Part shown: positions 25,672 to 34,982 of the stretch, piece after piece
Numbering within the stretch: position 1 is the stretch's first letter
Layout: every line of letters begins with the position of its first letter
NCBI GenBank assembly: GCA_964581565.1
Contig: CAZOOZ010000001.1
Span: 186,001-250,000 of the forward strand
Direction of reading: 5' to 3'
DNA length: 64,000 nt
From: UBA1433 sp964581565
GTDB taxonomy: Bacteria; Bacillota; Clostridia; Eubacteriales; UBA1433
Made by a program: the position numbers and the translations under genes
Notes under the pieces: model-generated
What the model was told of the DNA's origin: nothing
The model's database searches: none
The model's input: only the letters and a program-made list of their open reading frames with translations

Positions 25672-25914
25672 ATGAATATTAAAATTTTAGGTTCAGGCTG
25701 CAAAAACTGTATCACTTTAGAAAGAAATACAAAAGCGGCACTTGATACACTCGGAATGGATACGCAAATTGAGAAAATAACTGATTTTGATAAAATAATG
25801 CAGTATGGCATCATGACGACGCCTGCAATCGTCATTGACGAAAAAGTGGTTTCATTTGGCAAAGTACTCAAACCCAAAGAAATCACAGAGATTATAAAAA
25901 AGGAGAACAAATAA
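25672..25914 (+). CDS. small thioredoxin-fold redox protein
   Basis: Eighty residues with a thioredoxin fold: beta strand MNIKILGSG, then active site CKNC (CxxC, residues 11-14), and the cis-Pro segment MTTPAIVIDEKV. Proteins of this mini-thioredoxin type (redox-active disulfide protein 2) commonly accompany UPF0718 permeases and may reduce ArsC or deliver thiol-bound metalloid. AAGGAG lies before the ATG; stop and next start are adjacent. Confidence 0.88.
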   Translation: MNIKILGSGCKNCITLERNTKAALDTLGMDTQIEKITDFDKIMQYGIMTTPAIVIDEKVVSFGKVLKPKEITEIIKKENK

Positions 25915-26427
25915 ATGAGTCAATGTTCATGTGGCTGCACAAGTGACGGCTGTCTGCCAAATAAAGAAAAGAAAAATATCATCATTGATTTTCTCTATCT
26001 GGATTTAAGTGTATGCGAGCGGTGTCAGGATACAAAGCGTAATCTTGATGAAGCAATTCGCGATGTATCGGCTGTGCTCAAAGCTGCCGGCTATGACATA
26101 ACTGTCAACAAAGTTCAGATTGATACCAAAGAGTTGGCGATAAAATATGAATTATTAAGCTCGCCGACCATACGGATAAACGGAGAAGACATTGCCCTCG
26201 CCGTCAAAGAATCTCCTTGCGAAGAATGCGGAGACTTATGCGGTGAGGATGTCGACTGCAGGGTTTGGCAGTATGGAGGAGAAGAATACACATCTCCTCC
26301 GAAGGCGATGATCATAAACGCAATATTGAATGCAATCTTTACCGATCGTCCAAGCCGACAAGTAAAAGAAAAATATAAACTGCCGCAAAATCTTGAACTA
26401 TTTTTCGATGAAGGAGAAAATCACTGA
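25915..26427 (+). CDS. DUF2703 domain protein
   Basis: 170 residues. The core IDFLYLDLSVCERCQDTKRNLDEA has a CERC motif at a thioredoxin-like active-site position, followed by LLSSPTIRINGEDIAL, a cis-Pro-like segment, then a cysteine-rich insert CEECGDLCGEDVDC, all matching DUF2703. The fold is plausibly thioredoxin-like with an added metal site. Function is unknown; repeated occurrence with arsR and ArsP-type permeases points to metalloid handling. N-terminal CSCGCTSDGC gives further Cys pairs, possibly for metal. Confidence 0.85.
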   Translation: MSQCSCGCTSDGCLPNKEKKNIIIDFLYLDLSVCERCQDTKRNLDEAIRDVSAVLKAAGYDITVNKVQIDTKELAIKYELLSSPTIRINGEDIALAVKESPCEECGDLCGEDVDCRVWQYGGEEYTSPPKAMIINAILNAIFTDRPSRQVKEKYKLPQNLELFFDEGENH

Positions 26428-26507
26428 TAGAAGGAAGACATCTCCGGTATAAGAGATAAATTCAAACGCTGTAGTTTATGATACAAAGTCACCAACGAGG
26501 AAAGAAA

Positions 26508-26927
26508 ATGAGTAATATAAAACCAAAGGTCGCTTTCATATGTGTTCACAATTCTTGCCGTTCGCAAATTGCCGAGGCGCTGGGAAGGCATTATGCAGGG
26601 GATGTTTTTGACAGTTATTCTGCAGGTACAGAGATGAAACCTAGAATCAATGCCGATGCCGTACGGCTTATAAAAAAGCTGTATAAAATAGATATGGAAA
26701 AGATGCAGTATCCGAAACTGCTCGGTGATCTACCACCAATTGATATCGTCATTACGATGGGGTGCAATGTCGATTGTCCATATCTTCCGTGTAAAGTTCG
26801 TGATGACTGGGGACTTGAAGATCCAACAGATAATGAAGAAAATGAATTCATAAAGATTATCGGTCAAATTGATGATAAAATAAAGGAGTTAAAAGATAAT
26901 ATAGAGCATTCTCATATACAGCTGTAG
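26508..26927 (+). CDS. arsC: arsenate reductase ArsC, low-molecular-weight phosphatase type
   Basis: Reduces arsenate to arsenite for export. 139 residues from ATG 26508 (AGGAAAG upstream; an earlier in-frame start at 26478 lacks a site). P-loop C12-V-H-N-S-C17-R18-S is the CX5R active site with the extra cysteine. MGCNVDCPYLPC supplies the distal cysteines used in disulfide relay to thioredoxin, and WGLEDP carries the catalytic Asp. The thioredoxin-like protein two genes upstream is a plausible reductant. Confidence 0.9.
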   Translation: MSNIKPKVAFICVHNSCRSQIAEALGRHYAGDVFDSYSAGTEMKPRINADAVRLIKKLYKIDMEKMQYPKLLGDLPPIDIVITMGCNVDCPYLPCKVRDDWGLEDPTDNEENEFIKIIGQIDDKIKELKDNIEHSHIQL

Positions 26928-26958
26928 TTTTTTAAAAATTATTGGAGAAGCCACGCAT

Positions 26959-27246
26959 ATGGTTATTGGAATTATTGAGATAAAGCTTGAAATCAACTAT
27001 GCAAGAAATCTGAAAGAGAAGCGTATGGTGTTAAAAAGCATACTGGCAAAAACAAAAAATAAGTTTAATGTTTCGATCTCCGAGACAGCTGAACAGGACA
27101 GGATTCAAACGGCGGTCATCGCATATGCTTGCGTTGCCGCAAATACGGCACTTGCAGACAGCATCATGGAAAATGTGCTTCGTTTTATGGAAAACCACAC
27201 GGATGCGCGTCTATGCGTGCTTCAAAGAGAGAATATAATATGTTAA
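26959..27246 (+). CDS. DUF503 family protein (YlxP-like)
   Basis: 95 residues with the family pattern: short beta strand MVIGIIEIKLEI, the conserved LKEKRMVLKSIL segment and VSISETAEQDRIQTAVIAYACVA. Family members include YlxP near ribosome-biogenesis genes; structure is a ferredoxin-like fold. No function is firmly known. It lies 31 bases after arsC on the same strand, likely independent of arsenic biology. The stop overlaps the decayed GNAT gene. Confidence 0.85.
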   Translation: MVIGIIEIKLEINYARNLKEKRMVLKSILAKTKNKFNVSISETAEQDRIQTAVIAYACVAANTALADSIMENVLRFMENHTDARLCVLQRENIIC

Positions 27247-27656
27247 AGCAAAGCAAATCGATATTCCGTCCCGCGCTGTCTGCCAATTGTGGGAGCAAAG
27301 CAGCGGAATTGGTCTCGAGTCTTGATGACAGCAAAGAAGGAATCCGCAAATTTTTAGAGAGAAACCCCGATACTTGCTTTGTGACCGAAAATGCGAGCGA
27401 GATGATCGATATGATTTTATGCAGCCATGATGGCAGAAGAAGCTCTATTTATCAGCTTGCTTCGAAGCAGTCGATAGAAGAAAAGGGATAGGGCAAACAT
27501 TGTTTAAACTGGTTGAGAAAATACTGGCAGACGGAATATATATATAATTTCTTTTGTTGTTTTTGCATCAAAAAAAGAAGCCTGGGCCTTCTGGACTTCA
27601 ATCGGCTGCGCGTTTAGAGAAGATTTAGTTTATATGGACAAAACTTTCAATAAAAA
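27240..27656 (+). pseudogene. GNAT acetyltransferase pseudogene (two frameshifts)
   Basis: Three frames give one GNAT protein in order. Frame 1, 27240-27491: SIFRPALSAN..., KFLERNPDTCFV, MILCSHDGRRSSIYQLAS. Frame 2 from about 27482: RKGIGQTLFKLVEKILADG (acetyl-CoA-binding motif A). Frame 3 from about 27547: ISFVVFASKKEAWAFW then REDLVYMDK. Only the combined reading makes the complete fold, so the gene is broken by two small indels, in the GAAGAAAAGGG and ATATATATAA runs. It overlaps the DUF503 stop by seven bases. Substrate of the ancestral enzyme unknown. Confidence 0.75.
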
Positions 27657-27660
27657 AATA

Positions 27661-27691
27661 ACTAAAAAAGAGGCTGAAGCCTCTTTTTTAG
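27661..27691. terminator. bidirectional terminator between GNAT pseudogene and nadE
   Basis: AAAAAAGAGGCT and AGCCTCTTTTTT arms with a two-base centre, T tracts on both strands, between convergent transcription units. Confidence 0.85.
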
Positions 27692-29596
27692 TTATAAATT
27701 TTCAAGCTCTCTGATCCATATGGTACTCACAGCATCGCTTGGCATGCGCCAATCCCCTCTCGGGGAGAGTGTTACGCTTCCCACTTTAGGGCCGTCGGGC
27801 AGGCAAGAACGTTTGAATTGCTGAGAGAAAAATCTTTTGTAAAAAATAAGCATCCATTTTTTGATCGTTGTGCTGTCATAAATGCCTTTAAAAGCAATAT
27901 TCGCCAAACGATATATTTTGGAAGGAGCAAAGCCAAAACGAACCACATAATACAGCACAAAATCATGAAGTTCATACGGGCCAACCAATTCTTCGGTTTT
28001 TTGTGATATTTCGCCGTTTTCAGGAGGAAGGAGCTCCGGGCTGACAGGGGTGTTTAAGATATCTATAAGTACATCTTTCAATTCGCCTGTTTCAGCGCCT
28101 GCAACAAATCGCACAAGATGACGCACAAGTGTTTTTGGAATAGATGTATTGACCGCATACATAGACATATGGTCGCCGTTGTAAGTTGCCCAGCCGAGTG
28201 CAAGCTCTGACAAATCGCCTGTGCCAACTACAAAACCACCGTTTTTATTGGAAATATCCATAAGTACCTGTGTGCGTTCGCGGGCCTGCGAATTCTCATA
28301 GGCGGCGCCTCTGTCATCCTCTTCAAGCTCAATATCTTTAAAATGCTGCAGTACGGCATCGCGAATAGGAATATCAAGCAGTGTGGTGCCGAGATGGGCA
28401 GCCAGTGATTTGGCATTCTGATAGGTCCGATCAGTCGTGCCGAAACACGGCATCGTAACGGCAATAATATCTTTATGAGGCCAGCCGAGTTCATCAAAAG
28501 CACGAACGGTGACGAGCAGGGCAAGCGTTGAATCAAGTCCGCCAGACAACCCTATAACGGCGCATCGGCCTTTCGTATGTGCCAGACGTTTTTTGAGCCC
28601 TGCGGCCTGTATCGCAAAAATCGTATCACAGCGCTCTGTGAGTTGTTTCGGATTGCTCGGAACAAACGGATACGGATTCACAGCCCGTTTTAAATGCAAG
28701 GAAGCAATATGCGAACGAAAATAAATTGTTTCATATTTTTCATTACTTTCATTAGGAAAGCTGTTCATTCTTCTTCGTTCGTGTGCGATTAAGTCAAGGT
28801 CGATATCCGCTATAATCATCGAATTATCAAATAGCTTGCTTTCTGCCAAAAGAACGCCGTTTTCACATATGATATTTTGTCCCGAATAGACCATGTCCGT
28901 TGTGGATTCGCCATTGCCCGCATTGACATATAAATAAGCGCAGACAAGTTTGGCGCTTTGCATCCTCACAAGGTCTCGCCTGTAATCGGATTTAGCGACC
29001 ATTTCGTCACTTGCGGAAGGGTTAATGATGAGCCTCGCACCGCTTATGGCGTGAGATGTTGAAGGAGAAAGCGGTACCCATAAATCTTCACAGATTTCAA
29101 TGCCAAAGCAAAACGCGCTGTTGGCGGAGTCTGAAAACAGAAGATGAGAACCCATGAGTATTTCTTCATTGTTAAATTGTATTCTCTGTGTTTTCTGCAT
29201 TGAAGAAAAATGGCGAAGTTCGTAAAATTCGGAATAATTGGGCATATACATTTTTGGAACAATTCCCAGTATCTTGCCGCTTTTGAGTACTGCTGCCACA
29301 TTGTAAAGCGCATTGCCATGCGCAAAAGGAAGACCTACGACAATGATGATATCCATGCAAGCTGTTTTTTTTGCGATTTCTATCAGAGCATCCGATGCCG
29401 CTTTTTGCAGTGTCCGCTGCAGAAATAAGTCACCGCATGTATAGCCTGTGATGCAAAGTTCTGGAAAAGTGACCAGTTTTATGCCTTCTTCCTCGGCGTT
29501 TTTAATCATTGATAAAATATTGTTTGTGTTGTAGTCAACGTCACATACTTTAATATCGGGGGTAGCACATGCCACTCGCAGAAAACCGTCGTTCAT
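27692..29596 (-). CDS. nadE: glutamine-dependent NAD+ synthetase
   Basis: Last step of NAD synthesis (nicotinate adenine dinucleotide + Gln + ATP to NAD+). N-terminal nitrilase-fold glutaminase (about residues 5-280): Glu in TFPELCITGYTCGDL, Lys in PKMYMPNYSEF, nucleophile Cys in GIEICEDLW. C-terminal synthetase with P-loop SGGLDS (about residue 350) and VGTGDLSELALGW. Start placed at ATG 29596; the frame is open slightly further to a TTG. The ribosome site is weak. Length 634 is normal. Confidence 0.93.
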   Translation of the reverse strand: MNDGFLRVACATPDIKVCDVDYNTNNILSMIKNAEEEGIKLVTFPELCITGYTCGDLFLQRTLQKAASDALIEIAKKTACMDIIIVVGLPFAHGNALYNVAAVLKSGKILGIVPKMYMPNYSEFYELRHFSSMQKTQRIQFNNEEILMGSHLLFSDSANSAFCFGIEICEDLWVPLSPSTSHAISGARLIINPSASDEMVAKSDYRRDLVRMQSAKLVCAYLYVNAGNGESTTDMVYSGQNIICENGVLLAESKLFDNSMIIADIDLDLIAHERRRMNSFPNESNEKYETIYFRSHIASLHLKRAVNPYPFVPSNPKQLTERCDTIFAIQAAGLKKRLAHTKGRCAVIGLSGGLDSTLALLVTVRAFDELGWPHKDIIAVTMPCFGTTDRTYQNAKSLAAHLGTTLLDIPIRDAVLQHFKDIELEEDDRGAAYENSQARERTQVLMDISNKNGGFVVGTGDLSELALGWATYNGDHMSMYAVNTSIPKTLVRHLVRFVAGAETGELKDVLIDILNTPVSPELLPPENGEISQKTEELVGPYELHDFVLYYVVRFGFAPSKIYRLANIAFKGIYDSTTIKKWMLIFYKRFFSQQFKRSCLPDGPKVGSVTLSPRGDWRMPSDAVSTIWIRELENL

Positions 29597-29778
29597 CGTA
29601 ATCAACTCAATTCATCGTGTATTTTATGACTGCTGGTAAATTATGTTTATTTAAGATTTATATTTTATTTTAAACTATTTTTTTAATTATTCAATAGATA
29701 ATCCAACCGGGCAAGTAAATATAAAATTATCATAACCAGCAGATGAAGGCTTATTCAAAAATAATTTTTTAAAATATA

Positions 29779-29829
29779 TTGACAAAAGAAAAAAGGAGAA
29801 TATAATAAACGTATGAATAAATGTTCATA
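29779..29829 (+). promoter_or_regulatory. cadC promoter and SmtB-type operator
   Basis: TTGACA (29779-29784), 16-base spacer, TATAAT (29801-29806), then the imperfect palindrome TATGAA-TAAATG-TTCATA (29812-29829), close to the known ArsR/SmtB operator form. Fits repression by CadC. Confidence 0.75.
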
Positions 29830-29848
29830 TGTTATATAGGTGAAAATA

Positions 29849-30220
29849 ATGAAAAACTGCTGTGATTGTGAAACAATAGAGAAAATGGAATGCTCGGGGG
29901 ACCATGAGCATATAACAAAACAAATAAAAGACAGTATGCCTGATGAAAAGAGCCTGTATGAGTTGGCGGAGGTATTTAAAATCCTGGCGGATAACACACG
30001 TGTCAAAATTCTATATGCTCTGCTGGCGTCAGATATGTGTGTTTGCGATATTGCAGCGCTGCTTGGTATGACTCAATCGGCAATATCTCATCAGCTGCGT
30101 ATATTAAAGCAAGCAAGGCTAGTGAAATTCAGAAGGGAAGGCAAAGCTGTTTTTTATTCTTTGGATGATGAGCATGTCAAGCAAATTTTTGATCAAGCGC
30201 TCATTCATATTAATGAATGA
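29849..30220 (+). CDS. cadC: CadC/SmtB-type metal-responsive repressor
   Basis: ArsR/SmtB winged-helix repressor, 123 residues from ATG 29849 (AGGTG upstream). N-terminal cysteines (CCDC and MEC) plus CVC in the DMCVCDIAALLGM helix match the CadC thiolate site for Cd/Pb/Zn. HTH MTQSAISHQLRILKQARLV. C-terminal helix ends HVKQIFDQALIHINE, near the second SmtB-type site. It is 15 bases upstream of cadA, and a palindrome follows its promoter. Confidence 0.92.
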   Translation: MKNCCDCETIEKMECSGDHEHITKQIKDSMPDEKSLYELAEVFKILADNTRVKILYALLASDMCVCDIAALLGMTQSAISHQLRILKQARLVKFRREGKAVFYSLDDEHVKQIFDQALIHINE

Positions 30221-30235
30221 TAGAAAAGAGAAAAA

Positions 30236-32368
30236 ATGGAGAAAAAGTTTATACTTGAAGGACTGGATTGCGCAAATTGCTCAGCTAAAATTGAAAGTGA
30301 AATCAATCAGATCAGAGACGTTAAGGCATCCATAAATTTTATCACTAAAACATTGTCTGTGAAAATAAGCAATACGCATGATACAAAGACTATTTTAAAA
30401 CAAATAGAAGCTGTTGTTTTGAAGCATGAGCCAGATATTCTTATCAAAGAAGAGCTTGCATATCAGCAAGACACAGCTAACTACATATCTGAAGATACAA
30501 ATAAAAACAATTTTTTCACTGCAAACAAAAAGGAAGTTATTAGGCTTAGTATCGGAGCGGTGTTGTTTGCGACAGGTATTATCTTAAAAGCATCCGTGCT
30601 GACAGAGTTTTTTATCTTTCTAAGCAGCTACCTTGTTGTCGGTTTTCATATATTGCTGCGGGCAGTACGCAATATCACAAAGGGGAAAATATTTGATGAA
30701 AATTTTTTAATGAGCATTGCAACCATAGGGGCGTTTATCATTGGACAAAGCGCTGAGGGTGCGGCGGTAATGCTCTTTTACCAACTGGGAGAATTATTTG
30801 AAAATACGGCTGTGAACCGTTCGAGAAAATCTATTCGTTCTCTGCTTGATATCCGTCCTGATTACGCCATAGTTCAAACTGCGCAAGGGCAGCACAGCGT
30901 TGCGGCCAAAGAGATAGAAATAGGGCAAAATATTATTGTCAGAGCGGGAGAAAGAGTGCCTTTGGACGGCATCGTCATAAAAGGGGAATCTTTTATTGAT
31001 ACCTCTGCATTGACGGGAGAGCCTGTGCCGAGAAGAGTCAAAGAAGGAGACGAGATTTTAAGTGGCTCCATCAACAAAAACAATGTACTGACAATAAAAA
31101 CAACAAAAAAATTCAATGATTCCACTGTTTCGAAAATTATTGATTTGGTACAAAATGCGGCCAGCAGAAAAGCACGTATGGAAAGTTTTATTACAAAGTT
31201 TGCAAGAGCCTATACACCTGCGGTTGTATTTGCGGCATTGGCAATTGCTTTGATCCCCCCTGTTTTTGTAAAAAATGCCAATTTGGCTGACTGGGTCTAC
31301 AGGGCGTTAATATTTTTAGTTATTTCTTGTCCGTGCGCGCTTGTGATTTCTATCCCGTTGGGATTTTTCGGAGGGATTGGGGCAGCATCAAAAAATGGCA
31401 TTTTGATTAAAGGAAGTAATTATCTTGAAGCGTTGAACTATGCAAGTACGGTCGTGTTTGATAAAACGGGGACACTGACGAAAGGGGAATTTAAAGTTCT
31501 CCGGCTCGTCTCGGTCAATCATTATACAAAAGAAGAGCTGCTTGAGGCAGCGGCGTATGCGGAAGGCTATTCTACGCATCCGATCGCAAGGGCTGTAATA
31601 TCTTTTTATGGAAAAGATATTGATCAAAGGAAGATACAAAGCTATGAAGAAATCAGCGGGGAAGGCATCATTGCCCTTGTCGATGGCAAGGAAATCCTTG
31701 CAGGAAATGAAAAATTACTGGAAGGCCGAAAGGTAAACTACACAAGAGCGGATGCAAGAGGAAGTATCGTATATGTTGCCAAAGAAGGTGAATATATAGG
31801 GTATCTTGAAATCAATGATGAAATTAAAGCCGATGCGGCCGATGCGATAAAAACTCTTAAGAAGGAAGGTATTACGAAAACTGTCATGCTTACGGGCGAT
31901 GCGGCTACGGCGGCATGGCAAGTAGCAAAAGACTTAAATATTGATGAAGTGCATGCACAGTTATTACCTAACGATAAAGTGGAGAAAATAGAATATCTTC
32001 AGGCACAAAAAAGAGATAAAGAAAAGATTATCTTTGTCGGTGATGGCATCAATGATGCACCGGCGCTTGCAAGAGCGGATATAAGTATTGCGATGGGGGC
32101 TCTCGGGAGTGATGCGGCTATTGAAGCGGCGGATATTGTTATCATGACAGATGAACTTACTAAGCTAGCGCAGGCAAAATTTATAGCAAAGCGAACGAAA
32201 AAAATTATTTGGCAGAATATCATTTTTGCTTTATCTGTAAAGGGAATTTTTCTGGCATTGGGAGCTTTTGGCTTTGCGACAATGTGGGAGGCGGTTTTTG
32301 CCGATGTCGGCGTTGCTTTCATTGCAGTTGTCAATGCAATGAGGGCTATGAAAATGAAAAAGCTCTAA
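30236..32368 (+). CDS. cadA: P1B-type Cd/Zn/Pb-exporting ATPase
   Basis: Membrane pump of 710 residues: N-terminal HMA domain with GLDCANC (Cys12, Cys15), membrane part, actuator TGEPVPR, transmembrane metal motif CPC in ISCPCALVIS (about residue 366), phosphorylation site DKTGTLT (about 408), the P1B dipeptide HP (about 447) and GDGINDAPAL. The set defines a group 2 P1B ATPase exporting Zn, Cd or Pb. Its ATG follows cadC by 15 bases. The stop codon lies inside the terminator hairpin. Confidence 0.94.
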   Translation: MEKKFILEGLDCANCSAKIESEINQIRDVKASINFITKTLSVKISNTHDTKTILKQIEAVVLKHEPDILIKEELAYQQDTANYISEDTNKNNFFTANKKEVIRLSIGAVLFATGIILKASVLTEFFIFLSSYLVVGFHILLRAVRNITKGKIFDENFLMSIATIGAFIIGQSAEGAAVMLFYQLGELFENTAVNRSRKSIRSLLDIRPDYAIVQTAQGQHSVAAKEIEIGQNIIVRAGERVPLDGIVIKGESFIDTSALTGEPVPRRVKEGDEILSGSINKNNVLTIKTTKKFNDSTVSKIIDLVQNAASRKARMESFITKFARAYTPAVVFAALAIALIPPVFVKNANLADWVYRALIFLVISCPCALVISIPLGFFGGIGAASKNGILIKGSNYLEALNYASTVVFDKTGTLTKGEFKVLRLVSVNHYTKEELLEAAAYAEGYSTHPIARAVISFYGKDIDQRKIQSYEEISGEGIIALVDGKEILAGNEKLLEGRKVNYTRADARGSIVYVAKEGEYIGYLEINDEIKADAADAIKTLKKEGITKTVMLTGDAATAAWQVAKDLNIDEVHAQLLPNDKVEKIEYLQAQKRDKEKIIFVGDGINDAPALARADISIAMGALGSDAAIEAADIVIMTDELTKLAQAKFIAKRTKKIIWQNIIFALSVKGIFLALGAFGFATMWEAVFADVGVAFIAVVNAMRAMKMKKL

Positions 32369-32392
32369 ATACGTATGTATTTAGAGCTTTTT
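32358..32392. terminator. bidirectional terminator overlapping the cadA stop
   Basis: AAAAGCTCTAAATAC and GTATTTAGAGCTTTT (15-base perfect arms, GTAT loop), T runs on both strands. It serves cadA and the convergent WYL gene. Confidence 0.85.
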
Positions 32393-32394
32393 CA

Positions 32395-33381
32395 TTAAGT
32401 CGTATATTTTTTTGCCATATTATCAGCGGATTGTTTGATTCGCTCTTGCAGCGTTTCAGGCTCAAGAATTTTAACATGTTCTCCGTACTGCATTGCCCAG
32501 AAAAAAATGGCATTTTCATTGATCTTCAAGCTGACGGTGCAGGTGTTTTCCGTTTCGTTTGAAAATGTTACTTTGCTGCCAAACCAGTCAATAATGTCGT
32601 TGATAATCGTTTTGTCTGCTTGCATTTTTACTTTTATGCTCTCGCCGTTAAACATATAAATATTCTCGGCCATATGTTTTGGAAGGTCCAATCCGTTTTT
32701 TAAGCCTTTAACATTTTTCTGAGGCTTCACCTTATCCTCAAGGATTTTGATATCTGTAATATGGTCTATACGATAATGTGAAATATCATCATGCGAGTCA
32801 TAATTTGCAATTAAGTAATATCGTCCGTTTGTAGCTGCGATCTGATACGGGTTTACAATATATGCGCGTTCTCGGCGTGGATGCAGTTTTTTGTCCGTGT
32901 AATAATCGTTATATGTAAAAGAGACTTTTCTTCGTGCGCCGATGGCTTCATCTAAAATATCGATCGTGTAAAAAAGCTGTTTGTTGTCGCAGCATTGCAG
33001 TTCAGGTAAGTTGGAGATGTGTTTTACTTTTTTAATAAACGACCTGCTTGAAAGCTTTATCAGTTTATCGATCAAATCTTGTGCCTGGCGGGTGGGAATG
33101 CTTTTGGAAAAAAGGATGCTGTCGATTAAAAGATGAAGTTCGCTGTCCTCAAATTCTCTGCTCGCCATGTACCATCCGTTTTTATATTCTATGTCATATC
33201 CAAATTCAATTAATGAAAGGATATTGCGTTTAACTGCTTTGCGTTCACATTCCAATCCGTATTCTCTTTGAACATAATCAATGATGTCTTGTTGTTTTAA
33301 TCTATGATCAATATCAGAATATTTTTTCAATATTTCAAGGATATAAATATTCAACATTTTTTTAGGGTTTTCTGATATCAT
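32395..33381 (-). CDS. WYL-domain transcriptional regulator
   Basis: 328 residues. N-terminal winged helix (about 5-65: ILEILKKYSD...QQDIIDYVQREYGLE) and WYL domain (about 145-230) with NPYQIAATNGRYYLIANYD and RIDHITDIKIL, followed by the WCX-type C-terminal extension (VKMQADKTIINDIIDWFG). WYL regulators sense ligands, often nucleotides or single-stranded nucleic acid. It is divergent from the MFS efflux gene, 273 bases away, and may regulate it. GGAGGT lies before the ATG. Confidence 0.88.
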   Translation of the reverse strand: MISENPKKMLNIYILEILKKYSDIDHRLKQQDIIDYVQREYGLECERKAVKRNILSLIEFGYDIEYKNGWYMASREFEDSELHLLIDSILFSKSIPTRQAQDLIDKLIKLSSRSFIKKVKHISNLPELQCCDNKQLFYTIDILDEAIGARRKVSFTYNDYYTDKKLHPRRERAYIVNPYQIAATNGRYYLIANYDSHDDISHYRIDHITDIKILEDKVKPQKNVKGLKNGLDLPKHMAENIYMFNGESIKVKMQADKTIINDIIDWFGSKVTFSNETENTCTVSLKINENAIFFWAMQYGEHVKILEPETLQERIKQSADNMAKKYTT

Positions 33382-33654
33382 ACGCTACCTCCGATAATAA
33401 AATTAAATCATTATACCATATTCAACATTAAGAAAAATTTAATTTTATTAATTTTTATATTTTTAATATATAATATTGTAATTTAAATAAGAAACAATTA
33501 AAATAATTATTCGATGACACAAAACTGAAATCAAGGTCTTCGCATAATTGAAATATCTTTTAAAAACTATCCGATAAATAAGCGTTAATATATTTTTTGA
33601 AATAATAAGCTATTCCTACGAACTGTGTGTGTAAAACAGGGAGAAAATTTATTT

Positions 33655-34914
33655 ATGGCAAATCATTGCGATCAAGAGTCTAAAAATAATACTTATGAGA
33701 ACTGGCAGCAGAAAACAATCATTTTTCTAATCAGTCAGAGTATTTCTTTGTTTGGCTCTTCTTTGGTTGCCTATGCTATTATTTGGTATATCACACTTAC
33801 CACTTCTTCCGGCTTAATGATGAGCATATCAATCCTTGCGAGTTTTTTGCCGCAGATTTTGATATCGCTTTTTGCGGGTGTTTGGGCGGACCGCTATCAT
33901 CGCAAATATATTATTATGGTCTCCGACGGGCTGGTTGCAGTTTCTACATTGGTTCTTGCGCTTTTCTTTTTGATGGGGTATAAGCAGGTATGGCTTATTT
34001 TTGCCGTATCCGCCGTGCGCTCAATCGGCAGCGGTATGCAGTCTCCGGCGGTGAGCGCTATTTTGCCGCAATTTGTTCCGCAAGAAAAATTAATGAGAAT
34101 CAACGGGATCAAATCAAGCATACAGTCCTGCATCATGCTACTCTCTCCGGCTGCAGGCGGCGTATTGCTCACGCTCTTTTCTGTAGAAACATCATTTTTT
34201 GTTGACGTTATCACGGCCGCGATTGCGATTATTATTATGGCTTTTTTACATATAAGACCGCATATAAACATACCGCAAGTCAAGCAAGTCGGTATACTGA
34301 TAGAATTCGGAGAAGGAATTGCCTATGTAAGAAAAAACAAGTTGATTTCTTATTTGATTATTTATTATGTATTTTTCTTTTTTTTGATTTCTCCCGCGGC
34401 ATTCTTGACGCCGTTAATGGTTGCCAGAAGTTTCGGGCCGGAAGTATGGCGCCTTACACTTAATGAAATTCTATTCAGCGGCGGATCTATTTTAGGCGGT
34501 GTGTTTATGTCTGTGTGGGGAGGGTATAAAAACCGTATGCATTCCATCGCGCTTGCTTGTTTGGGATTTGGAGTATGCAGCATATTGCTCGGCGTGTCAG
34601 ATAATTTTGTGTTTTATTTATCTATAATGGGAATAACGGGAATTTTTCTTCCGATGTTCAATACGGCGGAGACGGTGCTGATACAGGAAAATGTTGATAA
34701 TAAGGTGCAGGGAAGAGTATTTAGCATCATTGACCTTATTGCGACTGCAGTTATGCCGGTAGGCATGTTTCTATTCGGGCCCCTTGCCGACTGTATTCAG
34801 ATAAAATATATACTGCTTGCAACGGGTTTGTGTATTGCAGTCCTCGCACTTATTATATTTATAAATAACAGCAAAAATAAATTTGCTGAATTTTCGCAAA
34901 AAGAGGAAAGTTAA
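33655..34914 (+). CDS. MFS efflux transporter, MefA-like
   Basis: Major facilitator, 419 residues, about twelve helices. QKTIIFLISQSISLFGSSLVAYAIIWYITLTTSSG matches the opening of the macrolide efflux (Mef) group, and the loop FAGVWADRYHRK is MFS motif A. ATG 33655 chosen because AGGGAGA precedes it; the upstream frame would add ten residues. Drug specificity cannot be read; similarity to Mef does not prove macrolide resistance. The preceding AT-rich gap from 33382 shows no other gene. Confidence 0.88.
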   Translation: MANHCDQESKNNTYENWQQKTIIFLISQSISLFGSSLVAYAIIWYITLTTSSGLMMSISILASFLPQILISLFAGVWADRYHRKYIIMVSDGLVAVSTLVLALFFLMGYKQVWLIFAVSAVRSIGSGMQSPAVSAILPQFVPQEKLMRINGIKSSIQSCIMLLSPAAGGVLLTLFSVETSFFVDVITAAIAIIIMAFLHIRPHINIPQVKQVGILIEFGEGIAYVRKNKLISYLIIYYVFFFFLISPAAFLTPLMVARSFGPEVWRLTLNEILFSGGSILGGVFMSVWGGYKNRMHSIALACLGFGVCSILLGVSDNFVFYLSIMGITGIFLPMFNTAETVLIQENVDNKVQGRVFSIIDLIATAVMPVGMFLFGPLADCIQIKYILLATGLCIAVLALIIFINNSKNKFAEFSQKEES

Positions 34915-34954
34915 GAGGATATTTTTTCTCGCTTTATTTATTTTTTATTTTTGA

Positions 34955-34960
34955 TATAAT
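34955..34960 (+). promoter_or_regulatory. -10 element of the tRNA-Gly gene
   Basis: TATAAT 22 bases before the tRNA; the -35 region (CTTTAT at about 34932) is weak. Confidence 0.4.
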
Positions 34961-34982
34961 GTTTGATGAATATATGCAGCGA

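Noticed and set aside
27129..27239. Upstream extension of the broken GNAT frame into the DUF503 gene
   Set aside because: The extension is Cys/His-rich out-of-frame translation of DUF503; GNAT similarity begins only at the ATG at 27240.
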